In this document: positions 37,351 to 46,218 of the stretch, piece by piece
Numbering within the stretch: position 1 is the stretch's first letter
How the letters are laid out: each line of letters starts with the position of its first letter
From: Affinundibacterium nitidum
GTDB taxonomy: Bacteria > Pseudomonadota > Gammaproteobacteria > Burkholderiales > Burkholderiaceae_D
Assembly (NCBI RefSeq): GCF_014284155.1
Contig: NZ_JACOFZ010000001.1
Span: 1,568,545 to 1,632,544 of the forward strand
Length of the DNA stretch: 64,000 bases
Direction: 5' to 3'
Position numbers and translations under genes: made by a program
The notes under the pieces: model-generated
Database searches by the model: none
The model's input: only the letters and a program-made list of their open reading frames with translations
Told to the model about the DNA's origin: nothing

Positions 37351-38664
37351 TTACTGCAACTTAAGTTGAATTGCTGGCGTTACTTGGCAGGCACGCCATG
37401 TCGGCAAGATGCCAGCCAACACTGCAGCCGATACAGACATCAAGAAAGTCACTGCCAACATCACCCAATCCATATGTGCAACAGCCGCTAGAGCTTTTGA
37501 TTGCAAAGCAATTAATTGCAAGGCGCCAATGGCCAAGCCCACGCCAACCAAAGCACCAACTAAACCTACTACCGCCGCTTCAATTAGAAATTGAGTAAAT
37601 ATCTGCCGCTTCGATGCGCCAAGTGCACGTCGCACGCCTACTTCCGACGCTCGCACTGAGAACTTCGCCAATAACAAGCCTATCGTATTGACCAAACACA
37701 GGAGCAAGAAACCAAATGCTAACCATGCTGAAATTTTGCTGTCGTCACCAATCACACGGCGTTCAACTAACCACTCACGCACGTTAAACAACTTATTGGG
37801 CGCATGACGAGCAAAGCGTCCCAGTTTTTGCTGCTCGCTCACATAACTATCAATATAAGTCTGCAATTCAGAGCGTTGGTTTGTTGACTTTAGCTCGAAC
37901 CAAAAATGAAACCATGTACACTCTGAGTCCAACAAAGATTGCCAGCCTGGTTCGCGCGAGCTCGAGCAACTCATACTGCCTGAGTGTGGTGTTTCCCGTC
38001 GTATCGCATTACTGATCGGGATAAAGAACTCATCCTCCATCGCAAACGCAGCCGCTCGACCGTTGTAAATAAAGAAGCGTGGACTAGGTTTCCAATCGTC
38101 AACGACTCCAACGACAGTGTAATCGCCATTCATCATGCGAATTTTTTGCCCAACTGGGTTTACTGTCCCGAACAGTTTTTCAGCCTTTTTTCGACTGAAC
38201 ACAACGACGTCAGCAGCGCTGCCATCTTCAGATTCGCGCCAAGCCTGTCCATATAGAAAAGGAACATCGAACATGGCGAAGAAATCGGCGCTGGTAGCAA
38301 CCCCATCCATACTAGTGACGCCTAGTTCCTTTCTGGCTGGCTCCACGACGCCATCAACGCCGTACATCGCCGCACGACGCACTCCTTGCTTACTATTCAG
38401 AAAAGCCATCGCATCTTTATAGGTCATTTGATGATCGGAACGACTTTGACCTGGGACATAATTCTCCTTTGGACCAACATCGATTTGGGCAGCGAATAAT
38501 CGATCACTTTTCTGTGGAATAGGATCACCCGACATCACGTGTAGGACGGTCAGCGTAGACACACTCGCAGCCACACCAATCGCTAATATCAATACCATCA
38601 ACGCGGTGAGCGCAGGATTGCGGCGCAAGCTTTTTACGCCTAGCAGAAAATAGTAATGAAGCAT
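37351..38664 (-). CDS. MacB/FtsX-type ABC permease (first of pair)
   Basis: Permease with the same layout as its downstream neighbour: N-terminal helix (about 18-38, LMVLILAIGVAASVSTL), a large periplasmic MacB_PCD-like domain, and three C-terminal helices around SEVGVRRALGASKRQIF. Two periplasmic cysteines (in SMSCSSS and SECTWF) are absent from the second permease and could form a disulfide. Located 17 bases after the ATPase gene. Substrate unknown; relatives export peptides, antibiotics or lipoproteins. Confidence 0.87.
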   Translation of the reverse strand: MLHYYFLLGVKSLRRNPALTALMVLILAIGVAASVSTLTVLHVMSGDPIPQKSDRLFAAQIDVGPKENYVPGQSRSDHQMTYKDAMAFLNSKQGVRRAAMYGVDGVVEPARKELGVTSMDGVATSADFFAMFDVPFLYGQAWRESEDGSAADVVVFSRKKAEKLFGTVNPVGQKIRMMNGDYTVVGVVDDWKPSPRFFIYNGRAAAFAMEDEFFIPISNAIRRETPHSGSMSCSSSREPGWQSLLDSECTWFHFWFELKSTNQRSELQTYIDSYVSEQQKLGRFARHAPNKLFNVREWLVERRVIGDDSKISAWLAFGFLLLCLVNTIGLLLAKFSVRASEVGVRRALGASKRQIFTQFLIEAAVVGLVGALVGVGLAIGALQLIALQSKALAAVAHMDWVMLAVTFLMSVSAAVLAGILPTWRACQVTPAIQLKLQ

Positions 38665-38681
38665 TAATTTTCTCCCTAAAC

Positions 38682-39398
38682 TTAGGCCGATTGTGTCATC
38701 GTGGGCTCAACTACCAAGCTTGGTGCTTTACGCACCAAGTCCGACACTTGGCCATCGATAATATGCACATTACGTTGTGAACGCAGCGCCAATTCCGGAT
38801 CATGCGTCACCATCAAAATCGTCGTGCCACGTGCGTTGATTTCTTCCAGTAACTCCATGACGCTGCGTGCCATTTGCGTATCCAAGTTACCTGTAGGTTC
38901 ATCGGCCAATAGCAATTTGGGAGATCCCGCCAAAGCACGAGCAATTGCTACACGTTGTTGCTGACCACCAGACAACTCAGCTGGATAGTGTTTCATGCGT
39001 GACGACAGGCCCACTTGAGCGAGAGCATCTTCGATACGTTCTTTACGTTCTTTCGCAGGCAAGCCGCGATAGCGCAATGGCACATCAACGTTATCGAACA
39101 AATTCAGATCAGGGATTAAGTTAAAACCTTGAAAAATGAAGCCCAATTTTTCATTGCGCATTTGCGTGCGGACATTGTCGTTCATGCCGGTAACATTGAC
39201 GCCATCGAGGTAGTATTCGCCACCCGTAAAATCTTCGAGTAGGCCCGCGATGTTGAGAAAGGTGGTTTTACCAGACCCAGATGGGCCGGTGACCGTCACA
39301 AATTCACCTTGCTTGACGTGAATTTCGAAACCGCGCAATGCATGTGTTTCTATCATATGTGTACGATAAACTTTACTGAGATTTTTCATGTGTAACAT
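38682..39398 (-). CDS. ABC transporter ATPase, MacB/LolD type
   Basis: Cytoplasmic ATPase (238 residues) energising the exporter. It has Walker A GPSGSGKTT, Q-loop FIFQGFNLIP, signature LSGGQQQRVAIARAL, Walker B LLLADEPTGNLD and switch His in MVTHDPEL. Fully intact. It lies between the adaptor gene (27 bases upstream) and the permease genes. Confidence 0.94.
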   Translation of the reverse strand: MLHMKNLSKVYRTHMIETHALRGFEIHVKQGEFVTVTGPSGSGKTTFLNIAGLLEDFTGGEYYLDGVNVTGMNDNVRTQMRNEKLGFIFQGFNLIPDLNLFDNVDVPLRYRGLPAKERKERIEDALAQVGLSSRMKHYPAELSGGQQQRVAIARALAGSPKLLLADEPTGNLDTQMARSVMELLEEINARGTTILMVTHDPELALRSQRNVHIIDGQVSDLVRKAPSLVVEPTMTQSA

Positions 39399-39425
39399 CG
39401 TGACTCCTTTCGCGCTAATCGCGTA

Positions 39426-40694
39426 TTAATTGTTGAGCGAAATTTTTTCCGCATTTTCAAATTGGTCAGTGCCTGCAACAACGATCTTGTCGCCCTCTTT
39501 CAAGCCTTCAATAATTTCTACTGACGAAATACTAGTTGCCCCGAGTTTGTATGGTCGACGCACCGCAATATTGTTTTCTACTACGTAGACAAAACGTCCG
39601 CCTTCACTCTCGACGAAAGGACCACGTGCGACCATCAATACATTCGGACGCTCTTCGATCAAGAGTCGTGCCGAAACACGTTGACTCTGACGCAAACCCG
39701 CTGGCTGCGCGCCGTCAAAGCGCACGCGTGCTAAGACTTGGTTCTTCACCACTTCAGGTGAAATCGCAGATAGTTTGCCTTTCGTGATGTTGCCGTTAAT
39801 ACTAATTTCGGCGGTCATGCCGATGCCGAGATCGGCAGCAAAAGATTCAGGCACTTCCAATTCCACTTCAAGCTGTGAGAGATCGACCAAGGTCATCAAG
39901 GCCGTATTCGCGGCCACCACACTACGGTTGGCGACCGACAAAGTACCGACCATGCCATCGACAGGCGCCTTGAGTTTCAATTCATCGACTTTACGTTTCG
40001 CGTCATCACGTACTAGACGCTGTTGCTCGAGTTGCGCAACCTTGGTCTTTAGATTGAGGTCGACATCTTCGCCTTCTAATTGGGTTGCCGCAGCCGCGTG
40101 CTTGGCACGAATTTCCGCGGTCTTTAAAGCATCTTGTGCTTTGGCGTAGTCGATCTTGGAGATGACGCCTGAAGGGCCAGCTTGTTCGAAACGTTCAAAC
40201 GTTCTTGCAGCAGTAATGCGTTCGATTTCGGCTTGATCAGCATCGCGTTGCGCAATCAATTTTTGTTTGCGAGCAAGGATGCGTTGGCGAGAGACTTCCG
40301 CTTCGAGCTGATCGTAATTGGCTTGCTCACGCTTAAGCAAATTGGTGAGGTCGGGCGACTCAAGCTCAGCCACGATGTCGCCCTTCTTGACCATGTCACC
40401 GGCCTTGACTTTCAAAGTGACTGTACTCGGCGCAGTGGAATATAAGGTGGGACTGATCGCCGCCACCATACGGCCATTGACCGCGACATCACGCACCAAA
40501 TTGCCACGTGCCACTGCGGCGATCTTGATGCGGGCGCTATTGATAGATTTGCTGCTATTGCTAAAACCACGCACTAAAACAAAGCTCGTGGCAACTAAGG
40601 CGATACCGACGACGACGCCGATGATGAGCTTCTTACGCTGCCATACTGGCGCTTGAGCAATGACTTGGTCTTGACCTGAAGTGTCTCGAATCAT
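39426..40694 (-). CDS. Periplasmic adaptor (HlyD/MacA family) of the tripartite exporter
   Basis: Membrane-fusion protein that links the ABC permeases to an outer-membrane channel. It has one N-terminal membrane helix (about 24-44), a lipoyl half-motif VKAGDMVKKGDIVAELESPDL, a long helical hairpin (about 125-225), the second lipoyl half LKAPVDGMVGTLSV and a beta-barrel domain. I choose ATG at 40694: AGGA lies six bases before it, and an alternative upstream reading to 40727 begins before the transcription start predicted from the sigma-54 promoter. First gene of the six-gene operon. No TolC-like gene is in the window. Confidence 0.9.
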   Translation of the reverse strand: MIRDTSGQDQVIAQAPVWQRKKLIIGVVVGIALVATSFVLVRGFSNSSKSINSARIKIAAVARGNLVRDVAVNGRMVAAISPTLYSTAPSTVTLKVKAGDMVKKGDIVAELESPDLTNLLKREQANYDQLEAEVSRQRILARKQKLIAQRDADQAEIERITAARTFERFEQAGPSGVISKIDYAKAQDALKTAEIRAKHAAAATQLEGEDVDLNLKTKVAQLEQQRLVRDDAKRKVDELKLKAPVDGMVGTLSVANRSVVAANTALMTLVDLSQLEVELEVPESFAADLGIGMTAEISINGNITKGKLSAISPEVVKNQVLARVRFDGAQPAGLRQSQRVSARLLIEERPNVLMVARGPFVESEGGRFVYVVENNIAVRRPYKLGATSISSVEIIEGLKEGDKIVVAGTDQFENAEKISLNN

Positions 40695-40733
40695 GATGCT
40701 TCCTGATGATATTACAACGAATAGCATCTATTT

Positions 40734-40749
40734 AGCAGGAAGCGTGCCA
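40734..40749 (-). promoter_or_regulatory. Sigma-54 (-24/-12) promoter of the ABC exporter / two-component operon
   Basis: On the minus strand the sequence is TGGCACGCTTCCTGCT. It matches the RpoN consensus TGGCACG-N4-TTGC(A/T) at all but one position, with the GG and GC elements exactly 12 bases apart. Transcription would start near 40723, leaving a leader of about 29 bases before the adaptor ATG. The operon itself encodes an NtrC-type activator, which fits. Confidence 0.85.
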
Positions 40750-40767
40750 GTGCAATAGCACGATTTC

Positions 40768-40789
40768 AACCCATTGATTTTAATGGGTT
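40768..40789. promoter_or_regulatory. Palindrome upstream of the sigma-54 promoter, candidate activator site
   Basis: AACCCATT, spacer GATTTT, AATGGGTT: perfect 8-bp arms centred about 56 bases before the predicted start site. It is a candidate binding site for the operon's Fis-type activator, although such sites more often lie 80-150 bases upstream. Confidence 0.5.
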
Positions 40790-40828
40790 TTATCAATAAA
40801 TCGAAGGATAAACGGAAGAACTAGGGAT

Positions 40829-40848
40829 GTCCGCCTATGCGGGCGGAC
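40829..40848 (-). terminator. GC-rich hairpin after the M10 peptidase gene
   Basis: GTCCGCC, six-base loop, GGCGGAC, some 48 bases after the stop of the M10 peptidase gene on the minus strand. A strong T run is missing, so it is at best a weak intrinsic terminator. Confidence 0.4.
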
Positions 40849-40895
40849 AAGCACCGGACATCGAACTCAAACGAATGCCCTCCCGATGTAGACTA

Positions 40896-42740
40896 TTACA
40901 ATATGAAACCAGGATCACTCACGCCGATTAATCCAATGGCGACAGTCGTATCGGAAGGCGTAACGGCTGCTGCAATCGCGACGCCACGTTGATAATTTTC
41001 TTCTGGCGTGAAATAACTAATCCCCTGCTGAATCGCAAAATAATTCGCCACCGTATATTTATTGTCGAGCAAATTTGCGACCCAACCGTATGTGGCATCA
41101 TTCTTAAAACCGTGAGCCGCATTTAAAATCGTATTGATCAGTGTACCTCTAGTCTCGGCGCCCGAGCTTCCCTCAGGTTTGCTTAACGCGGTGCTCCAGT
41201 AATCAAGCCCTCCCTGATCAACCTCATTTCGTCCCAATACATTCTTATAGATAGTTCGAATAAAGTCGATATTCGACATACTTGAGCTGTAGCCTGTCAA
41301 TGCGCTGAAAGTTGGACTGATCGCTGCTGCGTAAAAAGATTTACCAATCGTTTCAATGCTAGCCCCACTCTTATATTGTTTGAGCCAGTAATTCATGCCT
41401 TCGGAATCAGGAATACGATTGAAGTAAGCCACGTAAAGCTCAGCGATATTCTTGACTGCTGTTGCACCTACAGATCGCGCTGTATCACCTATACTCAGAT
41501 CAACACGCATATCTCTAAAGTCATAACGTTCAACACTGATAGTGACGTCACGGTCTGTTGTAGATGACTTGTTTCTGATCGACATGTCTAAGCTATTACC
41601 TACGCTAAGCCCAGTCATAGAGTAATCATTCCGCTTACCCGAGAAAACTGCGGTATCGATTCCTAGGCCACCATCGATGATATCAGCGCCTAAACCACCT
41701 TCAATCCGATTATCGAGTTGGTTACCAATTATGGTGTCATCGAACCGAGAACCAGTGACATTTTCAATCAAGGTGTTGTAGTCGATCGAAACATTCTTGA
41801 CCGCCGGCCCGGAGGAAGTCGATCCGCTAGAAGCCCAATAGTCTCCGAACCAGCCAATCGACGAATCGGCCCCCGGCACCAGGCTAATAGTCGCTCCTTC
41901 TTGACGTAGAACGGCACCGGTCTTAACGTCGATGGAAGTCACCTTGCCCTGAGTCAAACCCGATAGGTCAATTGTGTCGATTCCTGCGGTATCGTTAATC
42001 AATAACAGTTTATTTCCATCGGAATCGCTGAAACGATACACATCGTCGGCCGTGTGAAAAGCACGCCCACCGTACAAGAATCGTAACGCCAGCATATCGT
42101 ACTTACCAAAAAACACCCGCTCCTGACCTTGTGCAACTTCGACATAGGACATGATCGTATTGCGAGCATTATCCTCAGAGCTTGCCAGCAAATTTTCAAC
42201 CACCGGAGTCGAAGTTTCTCCCGCATTGTAATTACCTGGATGCTTCAGGCCCAAGGTATGGCCAATTTCATGCACGAGCGTTGACCAACTAAAACTACCG
42301 GGCACAAGGTTATTCATCGCCATAGAACTATCGGCGTTGATATACAAATCACCCGCGGTGTCTGAGAATCCAGGTTGATATGCATAACCCGCGCTTGTTT
42401 TCCCTTGTGAGTTATTGCCGAAGCGAAGCTGACCAAAATTAGTCGCCGTATCACCCACCTCAATAAAATCAATCCCAATTTGCTGCGAAATTAACTCCAG
42501 AATTTCGCGTGTAACAGTCTTTTGGGTCTCATTGAATGGCTGGAAACCAGTTTGGTCTTCAGCATCAGCGTAACTCGGTGAAACGCTCATAAAACTGAAA
42601 GTGACTTTGGTCGGTGTACCCACCTTATCCCTGACATTCCAACGTGCAGATAAAGAATCTAACAAAACATCGACTCGATAGTCACCGCTGTAAGGAAAGG
42701 GAATGACGGTTTCTTTTTGTTCGGGGATGGTAGTAGGCAT
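40896..42740 (-). CDS. Serralysin-like M10 metalloprotease with DUF4214-type C-terminus
   Basis: Probable extracellular zinc protease of 614 residues. The metzincin motif HEIGHTLGLKHPG is intact and the Met-turn NTIMSY follows about 45 residues later. An RTX-like calcium-binding stretch appears around GGLGADIIDGGLGIDTA, and the C-terminal 180 residues resemble DUF4214 (AELYVAYFNRIPDSEGMNYW). There is no signal peptide, as expected for type I secretion, yet no type I exporter is adjacent. The N-terminus is uncertain: ATG at 42740 (MPTTIPEQ) has no clear ribosome site. Confidence 0.88.
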   Translation of the reverse strand: MPTTIPEQKETVIPFPYSGDYRVDVLLDSLSARWNVRDKVGTPTKVTFSFMSVSPSYADAEDQTGFQPFNETQKTVTREILELISQQIGIDFIEVGDTATNFGQLRFGNNSQGKTSAGYAYQPGFSDTAGDLYINADSSMAMNNLVPGSFSWSTLVHEIGHTLGLKHPGNYNAGETSTPVVENLLASSEDNARNTIMSYVEVAQGQERVFFGKYDMLALRFLYGGRAFHTADDVYRFSDSDGNKLLLINDTAGIDTIDLSGLTQGKVTSIDVKTGAVLRQEGATISLVPGADSSIGWFGDYWASSGSTSSGPAVKNVSIDYNTLIENVTGSRFDDTIIGNQLDNRIEGGLGADIIDGGLGIDTAVFSGKRNDYSMTGLSVGNSLDMSIRNKSSTTDRDVTISVERYDFRDMRVDLSIGDTARSVGATAVKNIAELYVAYFNRIPDSEGMNYWLKQYKSGASIETIGKSFYAAAISPTFSALTGYSSSMSNIDFIRTIYKNVLGRNEVDQGGLDYWSTALSKPEGSSGAETRGTLINTILNAAHGFKNDATYGWVANLLDNKYTVANYFAIQQGISYFTPEENYQRGVAIAAAVTPSDTTVAIGLIGVSDPGFIL

Positions 42741-42870
42741 AAAATCGACCAATGCAATGAAATCAACACAAAATCTAAACGTTTAACATCTTACTCTTGG
42801 GGCGATCAGCAGCGCAACCTTGCTGATGAACCATTCCATGACGAACTTCAAAGCGAATTAATTTGCTCTA

Positions 42871-44151
42871 CTAATGTATGTAAGTGTCTAAGTTGTGCTT
42901 TTGATTCAGTTGCACAACACTTGACGGATGTATGGTGCGCAAGACAGGCGGTAACTCCAAGGGGCAATACTTCAACTGTTGGCTAAAACAACTCAGTGCA
43001 AAGTCATGGAAAAGATAGAGGGTTTGCGTTGGTGCAAATTTCTCAAAGCTTTCTTTCAATTCTTGTTTTTGCCCAGCATTGAGAGCGCCGGCATTGTTAC
43101 TCGAAACATGCCAGACCTCGTCGAAATATGGAGCGAAGTAAGGAGCGACACCATGTCCAAACGAATCCGTGATCAACAGCAATCGTTGACCTTGAACGCT
43201 CGAAGCTTGACGTCGCTGAATGCGCGTCACGTCACCCAAGACTGCTGCGTGCGCAAGCTCGGTGAAACAAGTTGGCCCTTCGCAATAGGTAAATGAACTC
43301 GCCTTCCAATCTGGTTGTTGCAAACTTTGCTTGAGATTAACGCCGGGCATGAAACGTTGCATATCGGATTCACTCAACTCCGTCACAAACGGTAAGGCCG
43401 CATTCGCTTTCTTACCCCACACTTGTTCAGCAATGATTTCGGCAAAGCTTTGTGCGCCCTTACCTTGCCAATGAAAATCATGGAGGGGATAAAGTTGTTG
43501 CTGTGCCTTGGCTGCGGTCATTTCTGTAAGTGGGTATACGACACGAGTCTTAATATCTTGCTGCTGAAGCTTACCCATCACTCGTAATAAAGTCGGTTGA
43601 TAACGCCCACACTCTTGTTGCCACCATGCAGGTAGATATTCACCATATAGCGCAGGTTTGCTCGGTACAAAAGCGATCGTCGTTGATGGGTTTTGACTCT
43701 TCGAAAATTGCTCAAACGAGCTAATTTGATGAGCAAGTTCTTCGATTTGCTGCTCACTGATATTCTTACCGCAAATGAATTCCAACATGCGTAAGGGATG
43801 ATTGGCTTCGTGTGCATTAAAGAACAGATATCCGTCTTTCCCTACCGTGATTTGCGGCGAGACCGCTTCTTTCAATAGCGCATAACGCCAGCCCTGGTTC
43901 CATTGCACCAAGGTTTGTCGTAATCCAAAATGATCATCTAAATAGCGATCGAAACGCGTAGTAAATTGAATCCAGTCTTTCTGACTTTTCGGTTTACCTG
44001 GGTATTCCGCCAGCGTACGATTTTCCAGGGCACTATCGTTCTTCTCCAGCCTCAGACTGTGCACCAATAAAGGTAAAGCAATCAGGATGAAGCACAATGA
44101 GATAAAGGCGATGCGTAAAATTTTTCTCGAGGCGGGTAGATTGTTGTTCAT
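42871..44151 (-). CDS. AlgJ/AlgX-like SGNH O-acetyltransferase
   Basis: Probable periplasmic partner that puts acetyl groups on an exported polysaccharide. An N-terminal membrane anchor (about 11-31) precedes an SGNH-type domain; the catalytic elements seen are HDFHW (Asp-His pair of the DxHW type) and TDSFGHG (nucleophile Ser). The 426 residues fit AlgJ/AlgX relatives. It lies ten bases after the MBOAT gene; the two form the standard O-acetylation pair. No alginate or cellulose synthase gene is nearby, so the polymer is unknown. Confidence 0.82.
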   Translation of the reverse strand: MNNNLPASRKILRIAFISLCFILIALPLLVHSLRLEKNDSALENRTLAEYPGKPKSQKDWIQFTTRFDRYLDDHFGLRQTLVQWNQGWRYALLKEAVSPQITVGKDGYLFFNAHEANHPLRMLEFICGKNISEQQIEELAHQISSFEQFSKSQNPSTTIAFVPSKPALYGEYLPAWWQQECGRYQPTLLRVMGKLQQQDIKTRVVYPLTEMTAAKAQQQLYPLHDFHWQGKGAQSFAEIIAEQVWGKKANAALPFVTELSESDMQRFMPGVNLKQSLQQPDWKASSFTYCEGPTCFTELAHAAVLGDVTRIQRRQASSVQGQRLLLITDSFGHGVAPYFAPYFDEVWHVSSNNAGALNAGQKQELKESFEKFAPTQTLYLFHDFALSCFSQQLKYCPLELPPVLRTIHPSSVVQLNQKHNLDTYIH

Positions 44152-44160
44152 GCCCTCACC

Positions 44161-45609
44161 TCAGAAACGGAAATAAATAAAAGGGTTGTAAGCGCCACTG
44201 GCAAGACTCACTCCGCAAAATATTAATAAACAGAGCAACCATGCGCGATCAATTACCGATGCTGTCATCGCAAAACGTCGCTGCGCAATTTGATTTAGTT
44301 TTTTTGACGCGCCACTAGCAAAGATGGCGGCACAGACCAGAGCGAGAATTACCGTGTTTGAACAATAGGCCATCACTGACAACGCGGTCACTTTAACCAA
44401 GGGGTCGACAATTCCAAACATCGCCTGAATCACATTTGCGGCTTGCGTAAAATCATCGGCGCGAAAGATAACCCAGGCTAACGTCACTACCAATAGCGTA
44501 TAAACATGCTGAATCAGCCGAGTTTGTCTTGCTAACACCTTTCCTAACCACAAACGCTCAAGGACCAAAAAGCTGCCATGCAACATGCCCCACACTACGA
44601 AGGTCCAGTTTGCGCCGTGCCACAAACCACATAGGAAGAACACCAAGAAAAGATTCAATAAAGTACGACTCAAGCCGTGACGATTGCCGCCGAGCGGGAT
44701 GTAAACATAGTCGCGAAACCAGCGAGATAAACTCATATGCCAGCGACGCCAAAATTCAGTGACTGAGCGCGCGACATAAGGCAAATTGAAATTGCGCGGG
44801 AAACTAAATCCGCAAATCAAACCCAAACCGATTGCCATGAGCGAATAACCAGCAAAATCAAAGTAAATTTGTAAGCTATAACAAAGTGCACCTAACCAAG
44901 CGATTGAGCTCGATAGCGATTCTTTTGGCAAAGAAAAAATCTTATCAGCAACAACTGCCACCGTATTGGCGATCAGTATTTTCTGTGCCAGTCCTAAGCA
45001 AAAAAATCGTGTGCCTACTTCGACTCGCCACCAACTCCAGCGTCGATGATGCAGTTGGCGCGCAACCGTGGAGAAGCGTACGATTGGCCCTGCCACCAAC
45101 TGCGGAAACATAATGATGTAGGTGAACAGTGCAGTAAAACTTCGTTCCGCTTTGGTCTTTTGACGATACACATCAACTAAATACGAAATCGCGTGGAAGG
45201 TGAAGAATGAGATCCCTAACGGCAATGCAATCGCTTCACCTGCTTTTGGCGTTTCGACGCCCAATATCCAATGCTGCAGGCTATGCCAATTACTCAAGGC
45301 AAAATTAGAGTACTTGTAGTAGAGCAGCGCCCCTAAATTGAAGAGGATGGCAATGGTAAAAGGCAGGCGAGCCGTATGGGGCGAGCTAAGCGCTGATTGT
45401 GATCGCGTTTGAGCATGCCCTATCCACAAACCAAATCCGTAATTGACCGTGATGCAGATTAATAACAAGGGGAGGTTTTGCGGCTCGCCCCAGCTGTAAA
45501 AAATCAAACTGGCGATCAATAAAACCGCATTGCGCCATGGCAGTACGCCATACAGCACCAAAAAAATGGGCAGAAAATAGAACAAAAAACTAACGCTACT
45601 AAAGACCAT
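44161..45609 (-). CDS. MBOAT-family acyltransferase, AlgI-like
   Basis: Multi-pass inner-membrane O-acyltransferase of about 482 residues, thought to pass acetyl from a cytoplasmic donor to the periplasmic transferase next door. It begins MVFSSVSFLFYFLPIFLVLY and has the family's FPQLVAGPIVR, FWRRWHMSLSRWFRDYVYIPLGG and the catalytic His in LCGLWHGANWTF. I choose ATG at 45609 (GGGA nine bases upstream); the open frame runs further to 45678 and would overlap the Lrp gene. Confidence 0.9.
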   Translation of the reverse strand: MVFSSVSFLFYFLPIFLVLYGVLPWRNAVLLIASLIFYSWGEPQNLPLLLICITVNYGFGLWIGHAQTRSQSALSSPHTARLPFTIAILFNLGALLYYKYSNFALSNWHSLQHWILGVETPKAGEAIALPLGISFFTFHAISYLVDVYRQKTKAERSFTALFTYIIMFPQLVAGPIVRFSTVARQLHHRRWSWWRVEVGTRFFCLGLAQKILIANTVAVVADKIFSLPKESLSSSIAWLGALCYSLQIYFDFAGYSLMAIGLGLICGFSFPRNFNLPYVARSVTEFWRRWHMSLSRWFRDYVYIPLGGNRHGLSRTLLNLFLVFFLCGLWHGANWTFVVWGMLHGSFLVLERLWLGKVLARQTRLIQHVYTLLVVTLAWVIFRADDFTQAANVIQAMFGIVDPLVKVTALSVMAYCSNTVILALVCAAIFASGASKKLNQIAQRRFAMTASVIDRAWLLCLLIFCGVSLASGAYNPFIYFRF

Positions 45610-45637
45610 GAAGGCGTTTCCCGAAGTTTTTTTAGTT

Positions 45638-46087
45638 TTATTCGTGATGTGGAATCGCAATCGATTTGCCTGAGACATGCGTCGTCAAAACAATCGCGGT
45701 CGATGTTGAACCGAAGGCATTGAGCTCATTGATAATGCGTTGCAAATGCTCGACGTCAGTAGCCAACACCCGCATGACCGCTCCGTCTTCACCGGTCACG
45801 GTGTAGCAATCAACGATCTCAGGGCAGGTAGCAACGTACTGCGCATATGGCCGCCCTTGTTGAGTAGAAACTCGTATCATCGCGGTGATATCGTAGCCTA
45901 AGGCTTTAGGATTGATGTCTGCCTTATAGCCTCGAATAATCTGATTACTCTCTAAGCGCTTTATACGCTCAGACACAGCGGGCTGACTCAAATGCACTTG
46001 ACGACCAATTTCAGCATGCGACATGCGCGCATCTTCTTGCAATAATTGCAGTATTTTTTGGTCGTATTGGTCTAGTTTTTGATTCAT
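45638..46087 (-). CDS. Lrp/AsnC-family transcriptional regulator
   Basis: Feast/famine regulator of 149 residues: N-terminal helix-turn-helix (LLQEDARMSHAEIGRQV, then QPAVSERIKRLESNQII) and a C-terminal RAM ligand-binding domain (VDCYTVTGEDGAVMRVL). I use ATG at 46087 with AAGG eight bases upstream; the open frame extends to 46192 without similarity. It is divergent from lysA with 131 bases between starts, so it may regulate lysA and itself, perhaps in response to lysine. That link is inference. Confidence 0.88.
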   Translation of the reverse strand: MNQKLDQYDQKILQLLQEDARMSHAEIGRQVHLSQPAVSERIKRLESNQIIRGYKADINPKALGYDITAMIRVSTQQGRPYAQYVATCPEIVDCYTVTGEDGAVMRVLATDVEHLQRIINELNAFGSTSTAIVLTTHVSGKSIAIPHHE

Positions 46088-46218
46088 AAGCGAAGCCTTA
46101 GTTTTTCCAGAGAATTCAAAGCTAAATTGGACTTTTACCATTTGATTCACATGGCATAAGCGCATTGTACGCGTTACAGTAGCATCTTCCAATATCCCTA
46201 TATAAAGCCTGTTTGACT

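Noticed and set aside
40695-40727. Longer start of the adaptor gene at 40727
   Set aside because: It begins upstream of the start site predicted from the sigma-54 promoter, whereas ATG 40694 has an AGGA site.
40829-40848. Hairpin considered as a strong terminator or mobile-element end
   Set aside because: No T tail, no target duplication or partner repeat nearby; kept only as a weak terminator candidate.
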